NCBI RefSeq assembly: GCF_000378045.1
Contig: NZ_KB899094.1
Coordinates: 1 to 64,000 of the forward strand
Length of the DNA: 64,000 nucleotides
Direction: 5' to 3'
DNA from: Marinobacterium rhizophilum DSM 18822
GTDB lineage: Bacteria > Pseudomonadota > Gammaproteobacteria > Pseudomonadales > Balneatricaceae
Positions 9,250-18,065 of this stretch are shown here, one piece after another. Position 1 is the first letter of the stretch, and each line of letters starts with the position of its first letter. The notes beneath the pieces are model-generated. The model searched no databases. It had not been told where the DNA came from and saw only the letters and a list, made by a program, of their open reading frames with translations. A program made the position numbers and the translations under genes.

Positions 9250-9567
9250 GTGTCCATGATCGCAGCTACACCCCAACCCCCTTACTATGCCGTGATTTTT
9301 ACGTCTCACCGTACGGATGGGGACCATGGCTATGATGCCATGTCGGAGAAAATGGTTGAGCTTGCCGCCCGGCAACCCGGCTTTTTGGGAATTGAGTCCG
9401 CCAGGGACACCCTGGGCATTACCGTTTCCTATTGGTCCGATCTTGAATCCATCCAGCGCTGGAGGGCCAATATCGAGCACCGGCAGGCGCAAGCATCCGG
9501 TCGCGAGACCTGGTATTCGTCCTTCAGGGTAAGGATATCCAGGGTGGAACGTGATTACGGCATCTAG
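9250..9567 (+). CDS. ABM-domain (antibiotic biosynthesis monooxygenase) family protein
   Basis: About 105 residues with one ferredoxin-like dimeric alpha+beta barrel domain: YYAVIFTSHRT, MVELAARQPGFLGIESARD, ITVSYWSDLESIQRWR and EHRQAQ match the ABM / YqjZ-like layout. Many members are small orphan oxygenases, heme-related proteins or non-catalytic dimers, so the reaction is unknown. The GTG at 9250 is favoured over the ATG at 9256 because GGGAG lies seven to nine bases before it. It is a neighbour of the broken acetyltransferase gene but separated by 88 bp. Confidence 0.75.
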   Translation: MSMIAATPQPPYYAVIFTSHRTDGDHGYDAMSEKMVELAARQPGFLGIESARDTLGITVSYWSDLESIQRWRANIEHRQAQASGRETWYSSFRVRISRVERDYGI

Positions 9568-9749
9568 CAGGCTGAGAAGTCACCGCCAGGGTGACGGCCA
9601 GCGGCCAGGGCCAGCGTGCTCCTGAGTTTGGGCAACGTTGGTGGTTGCCGGCACACTGCGGCTTGCCTCTGCATGAGCGGGGGCCCGCCGGTTCTCAGGC
9701 CGCGAGTGTTCCTTCATAATGACAGGCGTTCACACAAGGAGGTGAAGCC

Positions 9750-9797
9750 GTGCAGCACAGAGGAAGCCGTCTTGGTGTCGGTATTGAACATGGATAG
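9750..9797 (+). CDS. Possible 15-residue leader-like ORF after a perfect Shine-Dalgarno
   Basis: A full AAGGAGGT sits six bases before a GTG at 9750 that opens only 15 codons before a stop at 9795-9797, 68 bp ahead of the HD-domain gene. The rest of 9568-9865 shows no gene, and no hairpin of note was found. A start this strong is unusual for noise, but the peptide has no recognisable sequence. Confidence 0.15.
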   Translation: MQHRGSRLGVGIEHG

Positions 9798-9865
9798 GTG
9801 GCATGTCGGGGTTGTAAAGTGTGCTGTGCGTGGCCGAACACGCTATGTTGTCAAAGGAGTTTCTT

Positions 9866-10444
9866 TTGAATCCCATCGATAAGGTTCTGGATTTCATTGT
9901 TGAAATCGAAAAGCTCAAGAATGTTCAGCGCAAAACCCGTCCTGTCGGCCTTGATCGTTACGAAAATTCCGCCGAGCATAGCTGGCATGTCTGCCTGTCG
10001 GCGCTGATGCTCAAGGATTATGCGAACGAGGCGGTTAATATCGATCGCGTGATTAAAATGCTGCTGATCCATGACCTGGGCGAAATAGACGCGGGTGACA
10101 CCATCATCTATGCCAGCGAGACGCCGGAAATGAAAGCCAGTGAGGCCGCCGGGCTCAAGCGCATACTGGATATGCTGCCCGAAGGGGATGGAGAGGCGTA
10201 TATGGCGCTGTGGCACGAATTCGAACAGGGTGAAACGCCTGATGCGGCCTTTGCCAAAGCCATCGACCGCGTTCCTCCGCTGCTGCATAACCTGCATGGC
10301 AATGGGCACAGCTGGAAGGAAAATAATGTGCCCAAGGAAAAGGTATTTGAAATAAACAGCCGTATCGCTAAAGGCAGTGAAACGCTGTGGGCGTCGTTAG
10401 AGGAAAAGCTGGTGGCCGCGGTTAATGATGGCTTGATTAAATAG
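9866..10444 (+). CDS. HD-domain phosphohydrolase (YfbR-like)
   Basis: About 192 residues forming a single HD domain. AEHSWHVCLSALML supplies the first metal His, LLIHDLGEIDAGD the HD pair, and the region around AIDRVPPLLHN the last Asp, an arrangement like 5'-deoxynucleotidase YfbR and related HD hydrolases that act on nucleotides. The TTG at 9866 is chosen because AAGGAG lies exactly six bases upstream; in-frame ATGs at 9821 and 9845 would place this site inside the gene. The substrate cannot be told from sequence. No operon partner is visible. Confidence 0.8.
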   Translation: MNPIDKVLDFIVEIEKLKNVQRKTRPVGLDRYENSAEHSWHVCLSALMLKDYANEAVNIDRVIKMLLIHDLGEIDAGDTIIYASETPEMKASEAAGLKRILDMLPEGDGEAYMALWHEFEQGETPDAAFAKAIDRVPPLLHNLHGNGHSWKENNVPKEKVFEINSRIAKGSETLWASLEEKLVAAVNDGLIK

Positions 10445-10548
10445 GTTCCGCCTCCAGAATCCAGGCTATTGCGGCAGGAAACTATTAACCAGGTGATGAA
10501 ACAGGCCGTCCTGGACTGTTCCATCACCAGACGACAGGCGAGTGTGTA

Positions 10549-10698
10549 ATGGAGTCCAACGATACCCCGGAGTTACCGTCTGCCATTGAGACACTAGACA
10601 TCTCGACGACTGATGCGCCGGCGCCCATTGAAGTCGCATCGATGGATGAGTTCCATCAGCACGTCTTATCAAGGGAGCCTATGAATAAGTCTCAATGA
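10549..10698 (+). CDS. Possible small acidic protein, unknown
   Basis: A 49-codon frame encodes an acidic, Thr/Ser/Pro-rich peptide ending MNKSQ. After the stop, the same frame stays open for about 38 further codons with ordinary composition (for example GMPGPVEKLQQRVRF). This could mean a short gene, or one broken by a stop at 10696. No family recognised and the ribosome site is weak. Confidence 0.2.
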   Translation: MESNDTPELPSAIETLDISTTDAPAPIEVASMDEFHQHVLSREPMNKSQ

Positions 10699-11017
10699 GT
10701 CTCTGGCGTTCAGCGCGATCCGGAATCGCGGCGCAGTTTCGAAGGCATGCCGGGGCCTGTCGAGAAGCTGCAACAAAGAGTCCGGTTCGCGCTGAAAGCC
10801 CCGAAGGGCGGGGCCTGAGGCATGCATCTGCGTTGTTGCAGCGCTTGCCAAGGACTAAGGCCAAAGTGCCCTTTAGGGTATTGCCGGCACACTGCGTCGG
10901 GGTGCCGCATCACTTGCAGCTGCACGCTTCAGGACCCGCAGAGGACAACTGGGGCTTGTTTATAGGTTCCCTAGACTGCTTGCTTCGGCGGACACGCCGC
11001 TGCGTCTGAAAGGGAAT

Positions 11018-11269
11018 GTGGATTTCATCAGGCCGCTGACCGCGGGTCTTGAGTCCAGCCTCCCTGTTTTGTTATTGCCGCCCGTAGAGCTGCAGGGCAT
11101 AAAATCCATTGCGGACACACTGGATGCCTTGCTAAAGGCGATAACCGACTGGCTGCAGCACAATAGCCAGTTTTTACCCGGCACGTTGTCGGTCAGCCTG
11201 GGCGTTTCTGCGGCTGCTTGCGCTAAAGACGATGAGCGCTATGTTTACCTTATTGCCGTCAACCACTGA
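11018..11269 (+). CDS. Hypothetical protein, perhaps the 3' part of a decayed gene
   Basis: From a GTG at 11018 the frame encodes about 83 residues with a normal amphipathic pattern (LQGIKSIADTLDALLKAITDWLQ). The same frame is open upstream to about 10920 with plausible sequence (for example PRLLASADTPLRLKGN), so the true start is unclear. I could not assign a family. Together with the possible fragment at 10549-10780, it may be the remnant of a longer gene spanning 10.5-11.3 kb. The 226 bp after it, up to 11495, hold nothing visible. Confidence 0.3.
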   Translation: MDFIRPLTAGLESSLPVLLLPPVELQGIKSIADTLDALLKAITDWLQHNSQFLPGTLSVSLGVSAAACAKDDERYVYLIAVNH

Positions 11270-11495
11270 CCTGGTGGTTCAGTAGTTTCGACTTACCGCC
11301 TGGCCGAGCCCTCTTCGTGCGGTGATGCCCGGCTTTGATTTTGGCCCGTTGGCTTAGAATTTCGATACCTTTTCACATACACCCCTGCTCAGCTTCAAAA
11401 CCCCGCAATACAGGGTAGAACCCGCCTTCAGACCCCGGCTATAATGCGCCCGCCAAACGATAACCGTTACAAAACAGGCGCCTGCCGGAGCACCC

Positions 11496-12416
11496 ATGCA
11501 AGACATCCTGGACGATATCACCGCAACCCTGAGCACCCGGGAAGACCGGGGGGAAGTGGCGCAGTATATTCCGGAACTGGCCACCGTTGACCCGCAGCAG
11601 TTTGGTATCAGCGTGGCGCTGGCAGACGGGCGGGTGTTCAGTGCCGGCAGCGCGAACGAGCTGTTTTCCATCCAGAGCATTTCCAAAATGTTTACCCTCA
11701 CCATTGCGCTGGGCAAGCTGGGCGATGCGGTCTGGTCGCGGGTCGGGCGGGAGCCCTCGGGTGACCCGTTCAATTCCATCGTGCAGCTCGAGCATGAGAG
11801 CGGCAAACCGCGCAATCCCTTCATCAACGCCGGTGCCATCGCGATTGTGGATGCCATCATGATGGGGCACCAGCCCAAGGAAACCCTGGCGGAAATACTG
11901 CAGTTCGTGCGCTTTATCGCCAATGATTCGACCATCGGCATCGACGAGACCGTAGCGCGCTCCGAGCTGAAAACCGGTGATCGAAATGCCTCGCTGGCGC
12001 ACTTTATGGCTTCGTTCGGCCGGCTCAAGCATCCGGTGGACCAGGTACTGGGGACCTATTTCCATCACTGCTCCATTTCCATGACCTGCCAGCAGCTTGC
12101 CCAGGCCGGTCTGTTCCTGGTGGCCGATGGCGTGAACCCGAGCACCGGTGTGCGGGTGGTGTCGGCCCAGCGGGCGCGGCGTATTAATTCCCTGATGCTG
12201 ATGTGCGGCCATTACGATGGCTCCGGCGAATTCGCCTACCGGGTCGGCCTGCCGGGCAAAAGCGGTGTCGGCGGCGGCATTCTGGCCGTTGCCCCCGGCA
12301 AGGGGTCCATCGCGGTCTGGTCACCGGGACTGGATCAGATCGGCAACAGCAAGCTGGGCACCGAAGCGCTGGAAATGCTGGTGCAGAAAACCGGCTGGTC
12401 GGTGTTCGGGCACTAG
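11496..12416 (+). CDS. glsA: Glutaminase
   Basis: A 306-residue glutaminase of the serine-dependent GlsA/GlsB family, converting glutamine to glutamate and ammonia. The beta-lactamase-like fold is marked by [12 protein letters not shown], with the Ser-x-x-Lys catalytic pair. [37 protein letters not shown] and [15 protein letters not shown] are all diagnostic. Length matches the family (about 305-310). CCGGAG precedes the ATG. It lies upstream of the dimethylamine genes in the same direction but 457 bp away, so co-transcription is unlikely. Even so, glutamate supply is relevant to the glutamate-consuming methylamine pathway further on. Confidence 0.95.
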   Translation: MQDILDDITATLSTREDRGEVAQYIPELATVDPQQFGISVALADGRVFSAGSANELFSIQSISKMFTLTIALGKLGDAVWSRVGREPSGDPFNSIVQLEHESGKPRNPFINAGAIAIVDAIMMGHQPKETLAEILQFVRFIANDSTIGIDETVARSELKTGDRNASLAHFMASFGRLKHPVDQVLGTYFHHCSISMTCQQLAQAGLFLVADGVNPSTGVRVVSAQRARRINSLMLMCGHYDGSGEFAYRVGLPGKSGVGGGILAVAPGKGSIAVWSPGLDQIGNSKLGTEALEMLVQKTGWSVFGH

Positions 12417-12873
12417 GCTTTTATCATGGCGACTACGGTGCAATGCCGTGGCCGCCGACGATTCGACTGCAACCCCTCTCCTTCGAATTCCCCCCCCCTC
12501 CAGGCGTTCCCCGATACATTCAGCACGAGCTGTCGCTAGCCGGCAGGCTGAGCATGACGGGGACCTTGCGTTCTCTTCCGGCCGCGCAATGTAGTGCACA
12601 TTCTTTGTGGTGCCGCTGCTGTGCAGTGATGCCCACTGTGAGCGGGGTTTTCATTAAGTCTGCTGCTGGCACTGAACCGGTGCGGGAACCATTGGGAGGC
12701 ACCCGCGTCGGGTTCTGCACCTTAATGGAACCGAGAAATGCACCTCTGCTGACCTCTTTTTATAAAATAATCAATAAATACAGATAGATAAGGGTATTGG
12801 CGCAAAACTTGTATATTCCTGCGGTGAAAATAACTATCTCTTTGGTAAACATTGAGTTCTTACGGGAGGTTAT
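12417..12873. other. Gene-free stretch between glsA and the dimethylamine operon
   Basis: No convincing coding frame. The last 120 bases turn AT-rich, as expected for a promoter region, and contain the sigma-54-like element listed separately. No clear terminator for glsA was found. Confidence 0.5.
12798..12813 (+). promoter_or_regulatory. Imperfect sigma-54-like promoter before dmmA
   Basis: TTGGCGCAAAACTTGTA carries GG at 12799-12800 and, ten bases later, GT at 12811-12812 instead of the GC of a canonical -12 element. It is about 60 bases before the dmmA start. The same architecture with a perfect GC occurs before amt1 and purU, which makes this weaker version worth noting. Confidence 0.3.
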
Positions 12874-13437
12874 ATGCAAGCCCCACCTGCGATCAAAAGC
12901 CGGCCGGTGTATGCGCCGGTCTGCCTGCAGCGGCAGGCGCAGTTTCATCTCTTTATCTGCGAGGCCGACGGGCTGGATATACTCAGGCCGCTGGTCCGCG
13001 AGGCATCCTGCCTGTCCAGTGCGCTGCTGGTGTTCGGTCGGTCGCCAGCGGCCAATATAGAGACTGGCCGGTTCTGCGACCCTGAACAGGCGTCGGCCGA
13101 GGTGGCAGCGACGCTGTTGCAGGCGCCGCTGGCGAGTGCGATCTATGTGGCCGGTCGCGAGGCCTTTCTCTGGCAAGTGCGCAATCAGGCACGGGAAGTG
13201 GGCTTTGCCGATGAGCAGATCCGGCTTTGTAGCCCGGTGAACCGGTTGCGCCGTGTGTTCTGCACGCACTGCTATGAGCTGACGGATGATGTCGGCCATA
13301 CGCCTGTTACCTGCGCCGGTTGCAAACGCCCGTTGCTGGTGCGCGATCACTTTTCGCGCTTTCTTGGCGCCTACGTCGGGGTTCAGATCAATGCCGAGGA
13401 CCCGACCGAGGAGCACGCTACAGAGGAGCTTTGCTGA
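12874..13437 (+). CDS. dmmA: Dimethylamine monooxygenase small zinc-ribbon subunit (DmmA family)
   Basis: 187 residues. The N-terminal 125 are a non-motif alpha/beta domain. The C-terminus has CTHCYELTDDVGHTPVTCAGC, two CxxC pairs 15 residues apart that should bind zinc or iron, followed by RDHFSRFLGAYVGVQ. This layout is that of the small subunit of the three-part dimethylamine monooxygenase, which oxidises dimethylamine to methylamine and formaldehyde. The identification rests strongly on the following genes: a ferredoxin reductase and the heme N-demethylase subunit, with a TGATG overlap into the former. Subunit letters vary between authors. GGGAGGT lies four bases before the ATG. Confidence 0.8.
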   Translation: MQAPPAIKSRPVYAPVCLQRQAQFHLFICEADGLDILRPLVREASCLSSALLVFGRSPAANIETGRFCDPEQASAEVAATLLQAPLASAIYVAGREAFLWQVRNQAREVGFADEQIRLCSPVNRLRRVFCTHCYELTDDVGHTPVTCAGCKRPLLVRDHFSRFLGAYVGVQINAEDPTEEHATEELC

Positions 13438-14387
13438 TGACTGTCTCCAAGCTCAGAGTCCGGGTGACCGGGGTTATCCCGGTGGCGCCGGCAATCCGGG
13501 AATTCCGCCTGGAACCCATTGAGGCGCAGCTGACGCCTTTTTCTGCAGGCAGCCATGTGATCGTTGAAATGCCGGGGGCGGGGCGCGTACTGCGTAACGC
13601 CTATTCACTGCTCAGTGATCCCGCAGATACCGGTGCCTACCGCATTGCCGTGCGGCTGCAGGAGAGCTCGCGCGGGGGATCGAAATTCATGCACGAGCAG
13701 GTCTCGGAGGGAACCGAGCTGCTGATTAGCCCGCCGGCGAATCTGTTTGCGCCGTCGTGGCAGGGGCGCAAGCATCTGCTCATTGCCGGCGGCGTCGGCA
13801 TTACGCCCTTCCTGTCGTATATCCCCGAAATGCTGCGCCGCGACGCCGATTTCGAGCTGCATTACCTGTATCGCAGCAGCCAGACCGGTGCCTATCGCGA
13901 GGCGTTGGCAGACCAGCTGGGCGAGCGCTATTTCGGTTACGACTCCGCCACGGGCGAGCGCTGCCGGTTAGAAAAGGTACTCGGCGGGCGAGCGCCCGGC
14001 ACCCATGTTTATGTGTGCGGCCCGCAAAGCCTGCTTGAGGCGGTACGCCGGACTGCAGCAGAGCTGGGCTGGCCGGCCAGTCACATTCACTTCGAGGCGT
14101 TCGCAGCGGCGCAGCCGGGCGAGCCTTTTCAGGTGGAACTGGCTGCGTCCCGGCAACGGCTGGAGGTGCCGGGCGAAAGCAGCCTGCTCGAGGCACTTGA
14201 GGACGCGGGTATCAACGTACCGAGTCTCTGTCGCGGCGGCGTCTGCGGCCAGTGCATGACCCGCGTACTGGACGGCGATATCGAACACCGTGACAGCTTT
14301 CTGTCCGAGGCCGAGAAGGCCAGACAGGACTGCATCATGCCTTGCGTATCCCGTGCCGCGAAGGCCGGGCTGACACTTGATCTGTAG
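13437..14387 (+). CDS. dmmB: Dimethylamine monooxygenase reductase (PDR/VanB-type ferredoxin reductase)
   Basis: 316 residues from the ATG overlapping the stop of dmmA; the frame open further upstream is not coding. An FMN/FAD-binding barrel (RNAYSLLSDP) comes first, then an NAD-binding domain (LLIAGGVGITPFLSYI, HVYVCGPQSLLEAV). A C-terminal plant-type 2Fe-2S domain has the cluster ligands in CRGGVCGQC and a later CIMPC. This order is that of phthalate-dioxygenase-reductase / VanB proteins, which pass electrons from NAD(P)H to an oxygenase. Here the partner is the heme subunit encoded 11 bp downstream. Confidence 0.9.
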   Translation: MTVSKLRVRVTGVIPVAPAIREFRLEPIEAQLTPFSAGSHVIVEMPGAGRVLRNAYSLLSDPADTGAYRIAVRLQESSRGGSKFMHEQVSEGTELLISPPANLFAPSWQGRKHLLIAGGVGITPFLSYIPEMLRRDADFELHYLYRSSQTGAYREALADQLGERYFGYDSATGERCRLEKVLGGRAPGTHVYVCGPQSLLEAVRRTAAELGWPASHIHFEAFAAAQPGEPFQVELAASRQRLEVPGESSLLEALEDAGINVPSLCRGGVCGQCMTRVLDGDIEHRDSFLSEAEKARQDCIMPCVSRAAKAGLTLDL

Positions 14388-14398
14388 GAGTAGAATTC

Positions 14399-15418
14399 AT
14401 GCGTTTGCACCCCAAACCGATTCAGACCTTTCGCGATGACTTCAGCTACAGCAACAGCGAAGAGGCGATCGCGCGCTTTCCGTTTCCGTTCCCGCAGGAC
14501 GACTACATGTACTCGGTGAACATCGAACCCCATGTAACGCCCGGGCCCGAGGGCTCTGTTTTTGAGCACCTGCTCGATATCGACGAGCACTACCTGTCCG
14601 AAATGGCTGAACGCGATATCGTATTACGGGAAAACGCCCAGCGCTGCCTGGCGATGCCCCACATGGACGTGGCGTGCTGGGATCTGATCGAACGGGCAAT
14701 GACGAGCCTGGCGGCGGATTATCCGCAACACTTCAGCCTCGTGCGCGAGGGCGAGCGCTGGACCTGGCAAAACCGGCTGCTCGATATTCACGACAGCTTT
14801 ACCTTTGGTGACAGCAGCACGCTGCCGCTGCCGCCGCTGGAATATATCGGTCGCCAGTTGCAGGGGGATTTCGCATTGCTGGATCAGCGTGACGGCGACC
14901 TTTTCATGGACGCCGGTATCGTAACCTGCCCGGCGGACTGGTCATTGCGCTTTGACGCCGGCATGAGCTTTTCCGAGTGGCATGGACCGGTGCCGCTGGC
15001 CCACGAAATGGGTGTATTCGAGCGCGCCTTGAAATACCTGACGGCGATCCCCGTGGGCCGGCCGGTACGACGGCTGAACTGGACCCTGACCATCAATGCG
15101 CGCATGGACTCCTCGCCCGAGACGTTTCCGAGCTGGGGGTCAGACCGCACGACGGTCACGCCGGACAACGTGGGCGAAAAGGTCTATCTGCGCGTTGAAC
15201 TGCAGGTGCTGGACCGAATGCCGCGCAGCAACGCGCTCATGTTCAGCATTCGTACCTACTTGATGAGCTTTGACGACCTGGTGACCAACCCCGACTGGGC
15301 ACGCCGCCTGCACCGGGTCATGAAAACGCTGCCGCCTGAGCTGGTCGAGTACAAGGGTCTGAGCCGCTTCCACCCCGCCGTGGTCGAGTGGCTGAGCCGC
15401 TTCGATCCGGCCAATTGA
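14399..15418 (+). CDS. dmmC: Heme-dependent oxidative N-demethylase subunit (dimethylamine monooxygenase, DUF3445)
   Basis: 339 residues of the heme-dependent oxidative N-demethylase alpha-like family. Recognisable are the proline-rich N-terminus (FPFPFPQDDY), the central HDSFTFGDSSTLPLPPLEYIGRQ-like segment, DAGIVTCPADWSLRFDAGMS, IPVGRPVRRLNWTLT and the end ALMFSIRTYLMSFDDL. It is the presumed catalytic subunit acting on dimethylamine. The family is named for a PAS-like fold with heme; ligands cannot be pointed to with certainty from the primary sequence. It is third in the dmm operon, with a GTAGGAG ribosome site between dmmB and its ATG. Confidence 0.88.
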   Translation: MRLHPKPIQTFRDDFSYSNSEEAIARFPFPFPQDDYMYSVNIEPHVTPGPEGSVFEHLLDIDEHYLSEMAERDIVLRENAQRCLAMPHMDVACWDLIERAMTSLAADYPQHFSLVREGERWTWQNRLLDIHDSFTFGDSSTLPLPPLEYIGRQLQGDFALLDQRDGDLFMDAGIVTCPADWSLRFDAGMSFSEWHGPVPLAHEMGVFERALKYLTAIPVGRPVRRLNWTLTINARMDSSPETFPSWGSDRTTVTPDNVGEKVYLRVELQVLDRMPRSNALMFSIRTYLMSFDDLVTNPDWARRLHRVMKTLPPELVEYKGLSRFHPAVVEWLSRFDPAN

Positions 15419-15444
15419 ACCGAACACTGTAACAGGGAGGTTTG

Positions 15445-15774
15445 ATGCAAAACTGGATTTATCTGTTACTGGCCGGTGTGCTTGAGTGTCTCTGGGCGAT
15501 CGGCCTCAAGTACAGCGACGGTTTTACCCGTTTGTGGCCGTCGCTTTTCAGCGCGGTGCTGATCGTCCTCAGTCTTGGCCTGCTCTCGCTGGCTATGCGC
15601 ACCATCCCCGTAGGAACCGCCTACGCCATCTGGTCCGGCATCGGTGCTTCGGCGCTGGCCGTGACCGGAATACTCTTCCTAAACGAGCCGGGCAACTGGG
15701 CCCGGATCGCCTGCATCCTGCTGATTGTCTTCGGCGTCATCGGTCTCAAACTGTTCGGCGGCGAGACCGCCTGA
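15445..15774 (+). CDS. SMR-family exporter, SugE/Gdx type
   Basis: 109 residues with four membrane spans. The first helix has GVLECLWAIGLKYSDGFTRL, carrying the essential membrane glutamate and the WAIGLKY signature of the Gdx/SugE subtype. PVGTAYAIWSGIGA is the conserved second signature. Gdx proteins are guanidinium/proton antiporters, and others in the SMR family export quaternary ammonium compounds. It follows dmmC by 26 bp with GGGAGG before the ATG, so it is almost certainly the last gene of the dmm operon. Export of a cationic amine or toxic by-product is a reasonable inference, unproved. Confidence 0.88.
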   Translation: MQNWIYLLLAGVLECLWAIGLKYSDGFTRLWPSLFSAVLIVLSLGLLSLAMRTIPVGTAYAIWSGIGASALAVTGILFLNEPGNWARIACILLIVFGVIGLKLFGGETA

Positions 15775-15784
15775 CCCCGTAGAA

Positions 15785-16501
15785 ATTGCGCCTCCGCCGA
15801 GAATGATTCTGGTCTTCCCGGCCAGGCTGTTCGCCGCGGGGACGCGGCTCCTACGAGGTATGAAGGTACGTTGCATGATCGTAGGAGCGACGCCCCGTCG
15901 CGAATAATTCTGGTCTTTCAGGCAACGCTGTTCGCCGCGGGGGCGCGACTCCTACGGGGTATGTAGGTGCGTTGGAGAATCGTGGGAGCGACGCCCCCGT
16001 CGCGAATGCTTCCGGTTTCACAGGTGAACGCTGTTCGCCGCGTGGGCGCGGCGCCTACGGGGTATGTAGGTGCGTTGGAGAATCGTGGGAGCGACGCCCC
16101 CGTCGCGAATGCTTCCGGTTTCACAGGTGAACGCTGTTCGCCTCGTGAGCGCCGGCGCCGACGGGAGCTGCGGTTGCGGTGGAGAATCGTGGGAGCGCCG
16201 CCCCGTCGCGAACGCTTCTGGTCTTCCAGGCAACGCTGTTCGCCGCGAGGCGCGGCGCCTACGGGGTATAGAGGTGCGGTGGCGAATCGTGGGAACGGCG
16301 CCTCCGCCGAGAATGATTCTGGTCTCTCCGGCCACGCTGTTCGCCGCGGGGACGCGGCTCCTTGTATAGAGGTGCGGTGGAAAATCGTGGGAGCGACGCC
16401 TCGTCGCGAATGCTTGCGGTGTTTCGGGCGATGCGGTGCGCCGCGAGGGCGCGGCGCCGACGGGTTGGTGGATGCTCGTAGGAGCGGCGTCTCGCCGCGA
16501 A
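15785..16501. repeat. Array of REP/BIME palindromes, about eight units of ~103 bp
   Basis: Alternating head and inverted copies of a GC-rich REP core. Forward copies such as GTAGGAGCGACGCCCCGTCG start at 15881, 15981, 16085, 16187, 16287, 16387 and 16478. Inverted copies beginning TTCGCCGCG lie at about 15829, 15930, 16033, 16239 and 16340, with decayed ones near 16137 and 16437. Each core can fold as a hairpin and the linkers are also similar, so whole ~103-bp units were multiplied. It fills the gap between the convergent sugE-like gene and tmm, and may act as a two-way transcription end. Confidence 0.9.
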
Positions 16502-16559
16502 TGATTGGGTTGAGGCCACTAGGGCACAGAGCGGGGCCGCACAGGGCCCCGATGATGCG

Positions 16560-17927
16560 TCAGCTCGCCTTGCGGGCGTCGGCCGGTGTGTCGGCAAGGT
16601 AGGCTTCGAGGGAATCGTCCAATGCTTCGAGCCAGGGGGTGTGGTGGGGGGGCGCCAGGGTTCCGGTCATTAACGAGCGGTAGGAGTGGTTGCGAAAGCC
16701 CATGATGTCCTCGTGCTTGTGATGCTCCCACGCCAGGAAGGTATCGCGCACGCCGTCAATATCAAAGCTGGGGTAGTCGGTGGCGTCGATCAGAGAGCGG
16801 ATGTAATCGCCCTGGAAGGTGATCATCTCCTCGTCGGTTTGCAGGGTTTCCTCCCGGGCACGCCAGGCCAGGCTGTCAGCGGTCATCACATCCTTGGCCG
16901 GCAGCGTGATCTGGCCAAGAATGATATCGCGCACGTACCAGGCCTGTGCATCGAACATGTTGAAGGTGTACCACTGATCCTGCATGCCGAGATAAAAGAA
17001 CTTCGGGTTGTCTTCCCAGACCACGCCCTTGTACAGGCCCAGTGGCCAGAGGCGATTGTTGGTTTTCAGCCGCAGGTCTTCGGGCAGGTAGGGGAAGTGG
17101 TGCAGGTAGCCGGTACAGAGGATGATGGCGTCAATTTTTTTCGAACTGCCATCGGAAAACCAGACGGTGTCTTTGTCACAGCGCACCAGCAGGGGTTTTT
17201 CTTCCCAGTTTTCAGGCCATTTGAAGCCCATCGGCGCGCTGCGGTAACTGGTGGTGATGCTGCGTGCGCCATACTTGTAGCACTGGGAACCAATGTCTTC
17301 GGCCGAGTAACTGCTGCCGACCAACAGGATATCCTTGTCCTGGAATTCCAGTGCATCGCGGAAATCGTGCGCATGCAGAATGCGGCCGTTGAATGACTCG
17401 AAGCCCTCGAATGTCGGCACGTTGGGGGTGGAGAAGTGGCCGCCGGCACAGATCACATGATCGTACTGTTCGCAGCTGAGGGTATCGGTGTTGTGGTCAA
17501 AGGCACTGACGCTGAATTTGCCAGTGGCCTCGTCGTATTCGACCTGGCGCACCGGGCAGTTGAAGCGAATTAGGTCACGCACGCCGGCTTTTTCGACGCG
17601 GCCCTTGATGTAGTCCCAGAGTACGGCCCTGGGCGGATAGGACGCGATGGGTTTGCCGAAGTGCTCCTCGAAGCTGTAGTCCGCGAACTCAAGGCATTCC
17701 TTGGGGCCGTTCGACCACAGATAGCGATACATGCTGCAGTGTACCGGTTCGCCGTTTTCGTCCAGACCGGTGCGCCAGCTGTAGTTCCACAGACCTCCCC
17801 AGTCGCTCTGCTTTTCATAACAGACCAGCTCTGGAATCTGCGCGCCTTTGGCTGCTGCGGACTGGAAGGCGCGCAACTGCGCCAGACCGCTTGGACCTGC
17901 ACCGATGATGGCTACTCGTAACGTCAT
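16560..17927 (-). CDS. tmm: Trimethylamine monooxygenase
   Basis: 455 residues, a bacterial flavin-containing monooxygenase oxidising trimethylamine to TMAO with NADPH and oxygen. [11 protein letters not shown] (residues about 5-15) binds [14 protein letters not shown] matches the FMO fingerprint FxGxxxHxxxF. [13 protein letters not shown] is the NADPH loop and [13 protein letters not shown] the late FMO motif. The aromatic WSNGPKE and YRYLWSNGP stretch near the substrate pocket is like other Tmm proteins. The gene is transcribed away from the signalling cassette, with possible operator repeats in its 138-bp upstream gap. It converges on the dmm operon. Confidence 0.95.
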   Translation of the reverse strand: MTLRVAIIGAGPSGLAQLRAFQSAAAKGAQIPELVCYEKQSDWGGLWNYSWRTGLDENGEPVHCSMYRYLWSNGPKECLEFADYSFEEHFGKPIASYPPRAVLWDYIKGRVEKAGVRDLIRFNCPVRQVEYDEATGKFSVSAFDHNTDTLSCEQYDHVICAGGHFSTPNVPTFEGFESFNGRILHAHDFRDALEFQDKDILLVGSSYSAEDIGSQCYKYGARSITTSYRSAPMGFKWPENWEEKPLLVRCDKDTVWFSDGSSKKIDAIILCTGYLHHFPYLPEDLRLKTNNRLWPLGLYKGVVWEDNPKFFYLGMQDQWYTFNMFDAQAWYVRDIILGQITLPAKDVMTADSLAWRAREETLQTDEEMITFQGDYIRSLIDATDYPSFDIDGVRDTFLAWEHHKHEDIMGFRNHSYRSLMTGTLAPPHHTPWLEALDDSLEAYLADTPADARKAS

Positions 17928-18032
17928 GGGTCTCTCCTTGTGCTTTCGCTGTGAAGCTTGGCGGCCCGTGTTGAACGGGCCCGGATAGACTTAACGGTAA
18001 AAGCTTGGGACGGCGGCTGAAATTCCCCGTTG

Positions 18033-18060
18033 AAGGTAGGTAAAAGGAGGTACCCCTGGT
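18033..18060 (-). promoter_or_regulatory. Candidate NarL-like operator upstream of tmm
   Basis: The spacer before tmm contains GGAGGTACCCCT (18046-18057) preceded by AAGGTAGGTAAAA. Read on the minus strand this gives several TACCTNC-like heptamers (TACCTCC, TACCTAC, TACCTTC). The 9-mer GGTACCCCT and the 8-mer GGAGGTAC also both occur in the spacer before the kinase/tdm pair. NarL-class regulators bind such heptamers; binding here is inference. Confidence 0.35.
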
Positions 18061-18065
18061 TCGAT

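Noticed and set aside
15785-16501. Regular ~100-bp spacing suggesting a CRISPR array
   Set aside because: The repeated blocks are internally palindromic, alternate in direction and have similar linkers, and no cas genes are present. This is a REP/BIME array.
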